From NCBI GenBank assembly GCA_002335605.1, contig BEDY01000003.1:868001-932000 (forward strand): DNA of 64,000 bases, in the 5' to 3' direction. This stretch comes from Prillingera fragicola. Taxonomy: Eukaryota > Basidiomycota > Tremellomycetes > Trichosporonales > Trichosporonaceae. The notes under the pieces are model-generated. The model did not search any database. It was not told where the DNA came from and was given only the letters and a program-made list of their open reading frames with translations. Shown piece by piece: positions 23,951-33,846 of this stretch (position 1 is the first letter of the stretch; every line of letters begins with the position of its first letter). Made by a program: the position numbers and the translations under genes.

Positions 23951-24500
23951 CGCGAGGAGGGGCAAGGCGGCACGAGTCCCAGTACGCGGTGGTAGCGAGT
24001 GTGCGCGCGCAGTAGCGCCGACCACGGCGGCGTGGAACGGGCGATGAACGCGGACAGAGTCCGTCTGGCTGGTCTCGGCGTAAGTGCCGTCGGCCGACAA
24101 TGCATTAGTGATACAATAGCGGTATGAGCAACAATTTGGCGTGCATCATGTCTGTCTGCTACGGTCTTCTACGACACGCGACTAGTACACCAGCGGGGCA
24201 GAGCGGTGGGGAAATACAGGGTAGTTTGCTGGTGTACGCGGTGTTCGAGTAGTGTACAACTCTGCTGCGGCGGGCTACTCCAAGTACAGGTGATGAGTGG
24301 GAGTGGCGTGTATAATGACCAGGTGGAATGTCCAGTGTTCGGCGACGCATGCCAGATGGAGCGTCGCGAACGGGGTCTCAAGTCCGCGCCGCTTAGACAG
24401 AAGGGAATGCGATAGGGACCGAGTGGTGTAGTGGCGGCATGTCGAGAACGCCGATAAGTGTGCTTTCACAGGCTGCCTTTCGAGTGGCCAGGCTATGAGA
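23951..24500. other. Convergent intergenic region
   Basis: About 550 bp between the stop codons of GOT1 (+) and the small hypothetical (-). Nothing was recognised. Confidence 0.4.
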
Positions 24501-25025
24501 CTATCGGCCATTGGCAAAGCCGGCCCAGTTCTCCTTTGACTCGCGTTCCCACAGGGGGCGGAACGCGTCGCCTGCAAAGCCAGCCGACTCGACGGGAGAA
24601 GCAGTGTTGGGTAGCACGGCGTTGTGGTGAGGGCGCTGGGGCGAGGGCTGGGGCGCAAACCCCGTCTGGCGTTGGCTGGGTTTAGGGCTGGTGCTAGCGT
24701 TGTTGATGCCGTTGGCGTTGTTAGCGGCCTGCGAGCCCATTGTCTGGCGCGGCGAGTTGCCGAGACCAGAGTTCCACGCCGAGCCGCTCATGAGGTGCAC
24801 GGGGGCGGGAGCCGGGCCGTCGTTCCAGCTCGACACGGGTGCGGGGGGCACCGAGGGGTCGCTTGCTGTAACGTTGTGGGTCGGGGGGATGGCGCGGTAA
24901 GGCTGGAGGGTTGGCTGGAGAGTGTTTGCGAGCTTTGCGTGCAGCTCTTTAAGGTCGTTTGCCTGCTGTCCCACGTTCATGCCGCCGGATATGGTGGCTA
25001 TGAGGTCGTCCATGGAAGCTGCCAT
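24501..25025 (-). CDS. Small hypothetical protein
   Basis: A 174-residue single-exon frame starting MAASMDDLIATISGG. Residues 1-40 have a regular helical pattern (MDDLIATISGGMNVGQQAND, then LKELHAKLANTL). The rest is rich in Asn, Pro, Ser and Gln and ends with LWERESKENWAGFANGR. I do not recognise a family. The ordered N terminus followed by a low-complexity tail suggests a small adaptor or regulator, but no function can be assigned. The open frame reaches 25367 upstream, but that part is low-complexity and the ATG at 25025 is the one followed by ordered sequence. Confidence 0.55.
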   Translation of the reverse strand: MAASMDDLIATISGGMNVGQQANDLKELHAKLANTLQPTLQPYRAIPPTHNVTASDPSVPPAPVSSWNDGPAPAPVHLMSGSAWNSGLGNSPRQTMGSQAANNANGINNASTSPKPSQRQTGFAPQPSPQRPHHNAVLPNTASPVESAGFAGDAFRPLWERESKENWAGFANGR

Positions 25026-26721
25026 TGTGGATGATGATGGTGATGGAATGGTGGTAAGAGTGATGGAGAAGTAGGAGGTGTTGATTGATAAACGTGCCGG
25101 CGGTTCCGGTCGCTCGATGCCGCGTGTGGGGTGGGTGGCAATTTCCTTCGGGCCTGATAATTTTGTATTGGCGGCACGGCACGGCAATCGGGTCCGGAGC
25201 CGGGGGAGTTCTGCCTCGTCGACGACGAGTGGGCCAAAAGTAGCACGTACGAGAAAGCACGCTTTCAGTGGCGAATGCGACGGCGGAGTAGTGAATGGGA
25301 AAGACGATAAAGGTGCGTGCGAGGCAGTGTGTATGTGCGCTGCCAAAACTAGTTGGTCGAGATACAACCGAGCGGGCCGACCGGAGGAACAGTGGCGTGG
25401 GATCAGGCGGTTTCGCTTGCGCTGGACCGGGGCGACGATGAGGAGGATGGGTGATGTTCAGATGCAAAAGCTGCCTTCTCAGTGCACAGTGCGAGGAAGA
25501 GTAGGTTCGATCAGGCGGGGCAATCCAAGAAAACACAACCCTTCTTAACCCTGGCTGCGCGTAGTGTCCTGTTGATCTTTCTCAACGTGCGACAGGGTGT
25601 AGTGGCGGCAATCGCAGCCGGGTGCCCTCGGACTCGCGGCCACAGTTCTCCCGGTGTCCGAATGACCCGCCGTCACCCTGCAGTGTCTGGCCACAGATCG
25701 AACGCTGTATGCATTGAAAGGCTGTCCATAGCCGGCGGGGCAAAGACGCGCCAAGTGGCAGGGGTGCCAAGACTATTGCCAGTCGGCCGCAAACTGATTT
25801 CGCAGATCTACCCAGCTTGCCGCTGCCACTCGAGAGTGTCCGATGCGGTACTCAATCTATAAGCAGCAAGCGCCTGCGTCTGCTGTACGCGACTGCGACG
25901 CGTGATACGGCTGTTTTCGACTCATGCACTGCGTGTTCCACGGGCCTGTAGCTTTTTGTCCCAAGAGTCTAGCCTGCAACAGTAATAGATAATTAGTGAG
26001 CAATGCGGCCGGATGAACATGTGCCTTGGCAGTCAGGCCGCGCAAAGTCCATGCGGATTCCAGCAGTCTGCAAGCAAGGTACACAGTCTGCAAGCAAGGT
26101 GCAGGCCGTACAGGGAACAAAAGCTCGCGTAACACGGGAGATTGACGGCTTCTCGTCGTTGTGTGGCACTTTGTAACTGGCAACTGGCAGCTAACCGTCA
26201 CGCACACGCTGACAGGATACAAAGTCCGTCCGATGGTCACTTACATGGGCCGTGCTCGCGCGCACTATGGAGTTGTGCGCGCGTTATAGGCTGAAGCTGA
26301 CCGGGTTGGCGCGCAGCCCTGCTCGATCAGTCGCCGGAACCCAGGTCACCGACTGGTCACCGTTTGCTCCTATGCTATATCGTAGCAATTTGGACAAACG
26401 ATTACGCTGTAGGGCTTCGTGAACCTCGTCTTGTTTAAGACGTCGAAGAATGCTAGGTGCCTAGATTAACGGCCACGAAGGCGAGGTCGAGCAGCACCGC
26501 CAGTCGGACACTGCCGCATTGAAGGTCAGATGCCATGCAGCGACAGCCACTTGAACTCTGCCGGCACGAAGCTCTCTTCTACCACACGCTGCTCAATCCC
26601 CTTCTCCCGCCTGGATCGCAGCACATAAGTCATAAAATGTGAATCTCAATATCATCACAAGTGTCGCGTGCATCTGAAAGTGCACACCATCCAATCTCCA
26701 CTACACATCGAAACCCAACGT
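25026..26721. other. Intergenic region before RPS17
   Basis: About 1.7 kb. It holds the promoter of the small hypothetical and the 3' flank of RPS17. A 20-bp-period tandem repeat is listed separately. No other gene was supported. Confidence 0.4.
26064..26100. repeat. Two-copy direct repeat, 20-bp period
   Basis: CAGTCTGCAAGCAAGGT occurs at 26064-26080 and again at 26084-26100, separated by three bases. It lies in non-coding sequence. Confidence 0.8.
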
Positions 26722-27719
26722 TTAGGCCTTGCCGGCGCCGGGGACGAAGCGGGTCTTGCGCTCGCGGGGCTGGTAAGCCGAGACGTTGACAACGGTGACG
26801 GGGAGCGAGTCGAGGCCAAGCGAACGGAGGAGGTCCTTGGTCTCCGAGTCGACCTCGAGAGGGGTCTCGGCCGAGGTGGCAAGAGCCGAAACGTCGGGGA
26901 CGTACTGGTCCTTGCGCTCACGCTCCTCCTCCTGAAGACGGAACGAAATGCCGCGGACGGGGCCCTTCTGGATACGCTTCATGAGGTGGGTGGTGAAGCC
27001 GGCAATCTTGTTGCGGAGGCGCTTGGTGGGGACCTAGGAGATGTCAACACTGGTCCAGGGATTCCAAGCATGGATACTCACCGTGGCGCACTCGTCGAGG
27101 AGCCTCTTGTTGGTGCTGAGGCCTGTTAGCAGCTGTACAACGCCAGCGATGAAGGTTGGAGGAGCCAGCGATGAAGGTGGGAGGAGCGGAAGCTAAATTT
27201 GGGAGATCGACAGTTGGCACATTGGCGCCATGCCCAAGACGTCTCGAGCGATAGCATCGCCAGCAATGCTGCGGCAGCCGTTCTGCTCAGCTAGCAGGTA
27301 CAGGCAAAGGCTGCGCATCCAGCCAGCTCGTTGTCGTGTCCAAATTCCCAAACGCCCCCGCTCCCCGTCCGTTTTCCTACCACCGGCCTGTTCCTTCGCT
27401 TCTGGCCACTTTCTAGCCACTTACTGGAAGTCCAGAGTGAGGCGAGGGTAGTACTTCTCGATGAGAACGCGCGAGGCCCTCTTTACAGTCTTCGTACGAA
27501 CTCGGCTGGCGGGGGTAACATAAGTTATAGATAGGTCGTTGATAGGTCGATAGATGGTAGATAGTTGGCGAATGGGAGTGGGAGGGAAGGTCCAGAATCG
27601 ACGATGAAACGGCCATTCAACGCGCATTAACGAGGAGGAACGCCGCAGAACGAGAGAACACACAGTCAGCGTTGCTACGCACGCATTCAGCTCGCTGTAC
27701 GCACCCCATTTTTGATGCT
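26722..27719 (-). CDS. RPS17: 40S ribosomal protein eS17
   Basis: Four exons: 27719-27715, 27505-27425, 27115-27082 and 27033-26722. They sum to 432 nt, 143 residues. The sequence follows eS17 throughout: [14 protein letters not shown], then [54 protein letters not shown], and the acidic [15 protein letters not shown]. It is a structural protein of the small ribosomal subunit. The first coding exon is only five bases (ATGGG), joined through a 209-nt intron. The second intron is 309 nt. Both are far longer than the usual 40-60 nt here, as is common for ribosomal protein genes. The second intron contains a 22-bp tandem repeat next to its 3' end. Confidence 0.93.
27142..27185. repeat. 22-bp tandem repeat inside RPS17 intron 2
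   Basis: Two adjacent 22-bp units (27142-27163 and 27164-27185), both starting GCCAGCGATGAAGGT, differ at one position. On the gene strand they sit just upstream of the branch site GCTAAC and the acceptor. Confidence 0.8.
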
Positions 27720-28940
27720 GCTTGATGATTGAGTTGGTTCGACCGTTCTGCAAGATGTCCTCGATGGCCACTCGGCCAGGAGCCAGCCCAGCACAGAGCT
27801 CGAAATCCGGCGATTTGATGTATTTCCGCCGTGTGGCACACCTAAGGTGTCTTGATCGCCGCTGTTTTATCGCCGATACCTGCGCCATCCGATGGCAGAC
27901 CGTGCCTGGATGTCCAATCATCACCGCGGACCTGGTTAGAAGCACTGGAATACAAAATGAATGCATTTCACTGTCATTAATGTGTTGGTTCCCCCCCATG
28001 CTGCGTCGGGCGCCAGCTGGCTCAGCAGACAGCACACTGGGGAATCGCGGTGACGTCTCAAGCAGACTTGATGCGCTGCTCTGGCAGTGGCAAAGCAGGG
28101 GGCGTGCGGTTGGAGATAGAGAATGCTAGCGGTATGTACAGCAGATGCTGAAAATGTGGGCAGTCTGAGCTGCTTGCAGCTGGGTCAAGGTTGCTTGCAC
28201 ATTGCAGAGTGAATCATTGGCGGCACTCTGGTTGCCAAAAGCGACAAGCTACTGTTTGGATGTGGGGAGGCCAGTAGCCCGTTGTGGCCGCCCAGATTGG
28301 CCGTAAGCGCCTGCAAGACACATGCTCGTGGGGATGTTAGAGCACAGATGTAATCTAGCAGCTCTGTCAGAAGGACTATGCATGCTGCTCGTGTTAGAGC
28401 TAGCTGTCGCCTTGGGACGGTGTATGTATACAGGGCGAAGTGGCAGCGCTCCGGCAGCGCGTGCACCAACACTGGCTGATTTGAGGTTCTGGGTGACTTA
28501 GCCGGACCATGGGCTCGTGAGGGGACCGCTTTGGCAAAGTCGCCGGACCTCGGTGCTGGTGGTGAGAAAGCGGAGGACGGTCACAGTGTGAGATGGGGCA
28601 GTCTTGGCTTCAAGTTCGGCTCGCAAGGGCAACAGCTTGGCTGTGGATCGTCGTGCACATTGCAGATAGGAGATTTGTCACGGGAAAGACTCTGCTTGTT
28701 TCGAGGTCTAGTATCCCAGCGGTTCTGGCTGGCGTAAAAATGGGGAGGAGGTCGGGCGAAGAGGAGTATGGGAGGAGGCACTGGATTATTGTCACAGAGC
28801 TCGGAGGCGCGTTGCAAGATGGAGAGGGTGGCATGACCAGCACGCTACAACTCTCGAGGCTACGTTGGCCATCTTTGATATCTATGTACAATATGAGCTT
28901 ATCACCTATCTGCTGCACACATTGTGCCACTCTGTGATTG
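27720..28940. other. Intergenic region upstream of RPS17
   Basis: About 1.2 kb including the RPS17 promoter. I found no conserved frame. It borders the relic region on its right. Confidence 0.4.
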
Positions 28941-28979
28941 AGATTGACAGCGACTAGTCAATTAGGTCGCTGTCAATCT
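28941..28979. repeat. 14-bp perfect inverted repeat with 11-bp loop
   Basis: AGATTGACAGCGAC at 28941-28954 is the exact reverse complement of 28966-28979. The loop is TAGTCAATTAG. It covers the last codons and stop of the relic copy B, so it could form a hairpin at the 3' end of that transcript. Confidence 0.85.
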
Positions 28980-29911
28980 GAATCGCAGTGTTCACTGTAG
29001 TCACTGCGATCATCTCGAAATCATCATCGTCCGACTCCGGCGCCAGGCGGCGGCGACCCGGCTGGTCAGTGTTGGCGGCGGCAGCGGTGACCTTTGTGGT
29101 GGCCTTTGTCGTGGGAGCCGCCGTGGGAGAGGTGCCCTCATCCTCGAACACCACACCACGCGACGCGCGCTTGACACCTATGGAAGATTCGGGAGTGGCT
29201 GTCGATGGAACCTTGCGAATGAGCACTGACGATTAGCTTGAGGGCACGATCGCGTCCCTCTTGCATGTAGCGAGTGTCGTAACAGTCCATGATGCCTGAG
29301 TGCAGCTTCGGGGCATCGGGAAGATGCTCTCAGGAACGCAATCCTGTCTTGATGATGCCAAGGAGGCAAAGTTTCTTTTACCAGCCACAAAAGGACGTGT
29401 CGGCGTCTTCTTTGCGCATGTTGCGCATGGCCGCGGCGTTGCGAGGAGTGATGCTCACACGCAGGTCCTGAAATGTGTACTGGAGGTTCTCGGAATCAAG
29501 GAACCAGTCTTCGATGCCTTTAGGCGAGGCCATGGCAGCTGGGCTCAGGCTGAGCCGCTCGAGAGCAAGGATCTCGACACCATCGCGCTGGATTGTCAGT
29601 CAGGCGACGAGACGCGCCAACTCACCAGAGCCTTGTGCATCTCAAGGGGCCCAGGGTATGCTCAGTGCCCTTGGCGCGGAGAACAGCCGGGGCCCGCCAG
29701 CGACCTGCGACAAGAAGAAATCGTCGATCTCCTTGCTGCGCTTGTAGACGTACGTAAAAGCGGAGCAGTGCCGAAACTCATCCTGTGGTGTCCCACTGGT
29801 AGATTGGGTACTGCTTGAGTAGGGATAATGGAAGTGATTGACGTGCGTAATGCCGTAGCGGCCATTCTTTGGCAGCTCGAGCCCCATGCGAGTTAACCAG
29901 GTGATATAGGT
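28954..29911 (-). pseudogene. Relic copy B of an unrecognised gene family, internally deleted
   Basis: Three frame fragments match copy A, in the same order. First, 29887-29642 (MGLELPKNGRYGITHVNHF, later AFTYVYKRSKEIDDFF) parallels MRLGMPREYRYFPTHLKHF and AFRYTLDRAREIDEFF of copy A. Second, 29420-29240 reads SITPRNAAAMRNMRKEDADT and then EHLPDAPKLH, with two in-frame stops, parallel to TITPRNSEALRNPRSEVADT and EHLPGAFKLS. Third, 29226-28954 has GVKRASRGVVFEDEG and the acidic end ESDDDDFEMIAVTTVN, parallel to the tail of copy A. The central part of copy A is missing. Stops and frame changes show it cannot make the full protein. The family is unknown to me. Confidence 0.6.
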
Positions 29912-32567
29912 CTAATCAATCAATGACCCTGGTCACTTGCAAGACCTCAAAGTCATCCTCATCGTCGTCCTCCTCCTCGTCCGTGGCCGCCTTGGTGCTG
30001 GAGGTGAGAGCAGCAGGGGCACCATCGTGGGCGTCGACGTCACCCACATCCATGGCGTTCGAGATAGCAGGAGGTGAAGTGTGGCCGGCGCCGGTGCTGC
30101 TTCCCATCGGCGACACCCAGAGCCAGAGCGGAGGCCGAGTCGTCCTCGTCGTCCGACTCGTAACGGAAGGTGGTTGTCTCGGAAGCGCTTGGTGGCCACT
30201 CTGCCATGGTGAGACGAGCTGTGCTTTGCTTCCTCTTCGGTGTCGGACAGAATGACGTGTTTAGGGCGCTTCACACCTGTGGACACCCGTCGTGGCAGTG
30301 GCCGTGCGCTGAGTATGTCGAGGGCCGGACGTGGGCAGAAATCGATCCCTTGGCGGAGGATGACGCCGAGGGCATCAGAGAGGCGGTCGTGGATGGGACA
30401 GGTTTGGGGACGGATGGCGGGGCAGAGAAGCGCGAGGTACCGAGCTGGGCCAAAATTGAAGGCCCTGCGCCGATCAGCGCAAGCCAGCACCCACGGTTCA
30501 GTCTCAAGGCGCCGTCAAGCCTGAGGACATGACCCACACCGTCAAGCTCGAGGACACTCCATCCACCGACCAGCCCAAACTCGCCTTCAAGTCCGAGGCA
30601 TCTACCAAAACCAACAATGCCCTACTTCTGTCACAGTGATGGGGGAGCTGCGCGAGCAGGTCTGTCGGCGGTCGTGCGGCTTGAAGCGACCATGGACTCC
30701 GATACGTCAGAGGGACCAGAGGGCGGAGGGGCTGGCGGTGCAACATTGTCATCCTGAGCAGTCAGCTGATTGTTGTCTTTGCGTTGGAGGACTCGCAGTA
30801 CGCACATCAGCCAGGTTATCCATGAGCTGGGTGACCTTCGTTCGAGCGGCCGCCGCCAGCTTCAGGTGCAGTCCCGCACGCCGGATGAGACTGAGGAGCA
30901 CGTTCACCGGAATGTACCGGGCCGTGGCGCTTTTGTAAGCAAGGTCGTGTAGCGCGTCGACCCTCGTTGGTGGAGTACCCGGGAAAGTCGCGATCGCCAG
31001 CGCAACCTCCCGGACCTTTCCCACAGCCGGCAGAGACGTCAAGGTGTTGATCGACTTGACAGCAGCTGGACAAAGCGCCTTCAGGCATGGGTGACAGATG
31101 GTGGCCCCGACTGGGTTTCGTGGCTCAGCCTGATACTGGCGCAGCACGCCTCCATGTCAGCGGCGATGATGTAGGTGTACATACGAGTTGAAGCCCGTAC
31201 AGCGCGGGTTCTTTAGGCCACGGACGGTCGCCACCCGGCAGCCAGGAGCTGCGGCGGCGATGAGGAAGGATTGTGCGGTTTGCCAAAGGAAGCTTGGCGA
31301 TAGTCGTGCAACCCTTCTCAGCTGCCGTCTTGGCTGCTGCCCTGCAACGGCGTAGATACTTCTCCCCAACGGTCATGGCAAGTGCTACACATCACAGAAG
31401 CAATTCTGCGCATTGTCAGTTGAGAAACTACCTGTCACGACCCTTTGATCGTGACAACACACTGTCGCTTTTGCACTGTGTGTCACCATACCACTCCACT
31501 TACCCAAATCCGTTAAACGTTGAACTCGATACCAGGGCAGCCTCTGTGCCAGTGCAATAGCTGCCCTGGCACTTTGGAAGGCAGCCATGAGATGAGACCT
31601 TGACGCACCCATAGTTGACAGGGCTCCCTCATACTGCAAAGTCTCAAACTGCTGGGCAGTAAACTTCATACAGCTGCGGTTGACGATGAGTACCTGACCT
31701 GGCAGCGAGATTCCACGCACCTTTTGATGAACAGAGCCTTCTGTCCATGGACGCAGAACATGCGGTGATCCGGTGAGGACGCCTCGGAAGGTCTACGAAG
31801 TCCTGAGATCGGAATGAAGTGACATTTAGGCCCCTGTTGATTAGTCTACGTGACAAGTCATAAACTCACCGCACAACCGGGCAAGACGCGGGATGGCCCG
31901 TCATGAGCGATAGCTGGGGTTGCCTTGCCGAACTCGTCGGCTGCATGCTGGAAGCGAAGACTCAAGAATGGATCGGCTGTAATACCGACAGCAACCTCTT
32001 GGTCCAACTTCTTAATGAAGCCCATGAAGTCGTGGGCGATCACAGCCTGATGTCTCGGGTGTCCTCGTCCATAGTCTGCTCAACGACGAGGTTTCGATTG
32101 CAGTCGTCGCATTGGAGAGCCCAGTATAGTCCAAGAGCTCAGAGCGACCGCGGCACATGACGTGTACAGGGGTCGCTGCCTGAGCATAGTCGTGCTCGTC
32201 GAGATGGGTGTACTGGTTGGAACGAGTACCCTCGACTTCCCTCGTAGGAACGGCAGGTAAGGGGGCCTACGTTCAAGTCAGCGGTGAACGAGAGGCAAAC
32301 GACCAGCAAGTGCTCACCTGGTCCGCCGTTTTCCATTTGGCTCGAAGAGCATTCCACGACGTCTTGGAGTTGCCCTTCTTGAGAGGTTTAAAAGTTCGCG
32401 CCAGTCGAACGATGTCGGCGGGGGTGTCCACTTCAGCGATCCGAGGGCCAATAGCGATGGCAAAGGAGAGGATTAGTGCAGCGTCGTGCGCCTGTAACTG
32501 CAGCCCGCCCCGATAGAACGCGGATTGATTGATCTCGTCCTCTGTGGCAATACCATGCTGGGCAGCG

Positions 32568-32754
32568 GCTACATCCAGCATGGCCTTCGTAGTTGGGAAC
32601 TTCACCAGGTAGCGGTTGTCATGAACGTCCACGATTTCGTCGTGGAGTATGAAGCCGCCAGGGAGATGTTCCCAACCACGGTCCACGATTTCACGGCTGA
32701 GTTTGAAGGCGCCAGGGAGATGTTCCCAAATACGAAGGCCATGCTGGATGTAGC
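32568..32754. repeat. 36-bp inverted duplication (34/36 identical) inside relic copy A
   Basis: The left arm 32568-32603 and right arm 32719-32754 are reverse complements with two mismatches. A 24-bp core (32568-32591 against 32731-32754) is perfect. The 115-nt loop contains most of the 54-bp tandem repeat. Both arms are read as coding on the minus strand: one gives YIQHGLRIWEH, the other FPTTKAMLDVA. Confidence 0.85.
32627..32734. repeat. 54-bp tandem repeat, two copies, in frame
   Basis: Units 32627-32680 and 32681-32734 both begin GTCCACGATTTC and contain GCCAGGGAGATGTTCCCAA. The 54-bp period equals 18 codons, so on the minus strand it duplicates the peptide block WEHLPGxFxLxxEIVD. Confidence 0.8.
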
Positions 32755-33450
32755 GGCGCTCGAGCATTTTTCGCCGCCACTGGCAAAGGGAGGTGTCGGC
32801 CACCTCGGAGCGGGGGTTGCGAAGAGCTTCGCTATTGCGAGGGGTGATGGTGGCGCGGGTCAGCGTCGCGCCTGATGGAATATTCCGAATGGACATGCGG
32901 GTCCGTTGAACCGGGCTCGAGTTGGACAGTGTAGTGGAGGTTGGCGGGGATTGCCAGCGGCCCACCGCGGGCTGCGACTCGAAGAACTCGTCGATTTCGC
33001 GAGCACGATCGAGCGTGTAACGGAAGGCCATACAAAAGCGCGTGATACGGCGCGCGTCGGTTGATGTGTGCAGGTTTAGAGTCAAATCCCAGTACACTGG
33101 GTGCTGCGCCAGCAGACGCGGTGGGAAGTGCTTCAGATGAGTTGGAAAGTATCGGTATTCTCGTGGCATGCCAAGACGCATGCTCGCCAGCGCGGGGATC
33201 CTCGCTTGGCGCTGGCGCACCATGTGGTAGAACGAGCGTAGTTTGTCCAAGGTCCCTTCCACAGTGTGTGGGGGAGGCATGGAGGTTGAGAGCGAAGGGT
33301 GGGATGGTGATTGCGAGGATGAGAGAGACAGTGAGAAAGACGGGGGGAAGAGCTTTTGTAGCTGACAGGACTCCTGTGGGGATGTCCAGATCGTACGAGC
33401 GCATGTGCTTAGCTGCGCCTTTGCACATGCTCTGCTGTGCTGCAGTGTGC

Positions 33451-33509
33451 GCTCCACCATGTTCCCAGCTCCACCATGTTCCCAGCTCCACCATTTCCCA
33501 TGTTCCCAG
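33451..33509. repeat. 17-bp minisatellite, about three copies
   Basis: GCTCCACCATGTTCCCA repeats at 33451 and 33468. A shortened third copy begins at 33485, followed by TGTTCCCAGC. Confidence 0.8.
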
Positions 33510-33846
33510 CGATCCCAACAACGAGGCCAGTGAGGGCAAGATTGCCCTTGGCTCGGCTTTCCTCTAGGGACATGGAGCCTGCAGCTCTTTCGGTGACCAG
33601 TGTGCATGTAAGAGTCCGGGTACGCTTGCCGCTTGCAGCTTGGATGATCATGGACGATCAAAACGAGTTGTACGTTGCCACAGGATCCTCTGAGCGCGCA
33701 GAGCGCTGCTAAAGCTCATCCATGGTGCGTGGCTGCACGGCGATTATCCCACGCCCAAGCTTGAGACGTGGCATGTGAAAAACACTCCACTTTGTTAGAC
33801 ACTGATTGTCTCAACAGCATGTCTGTCCGATCTGTCCGTGGCAAAC

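Larger units (their letters stand above)
29916..33280 (-). pseudogene. Relic copy A of an unrecognised gene family, long but decayed
   Basis: It starts with a good exon, 33280-32318 (321 codons: MPPPHTVEGTLDKLRSFYHM and on), then a well-formed 51-nt intron (32317-32267). Further pieces are protein-like but in changing frames. They include a C-x2-C segment (YWALQCDDCNRNLVVEQ) near 32100, IAHDFMGFIKKLDQEVAVGI near 32030, KCHFIPISG and FCVHGQKALFIKRCVESRC near 31830-31700, CHPCLKALCP near 31080, and an acidic tail ending DDDEDDFEVLQVTRVID at 29916. A TGA interrupts the C-x2-C part, and at least one frame change follows. The Cys/His pairs suggest zinc binding and may point to a mobile-element or DNA-binding origin, but I cannot name the family. 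An undetected set of introns could rescue part of it, so pseudogene status is probable, not certain. Confidence 0.5.

Noticed and set aside
28900..33300. Intact transposon with terminal repeats
   Set aside because: No matching terminal inverted repeats or target-site duplication were found at both edges, and no DDE or reverse-transcriptase motif was seen.
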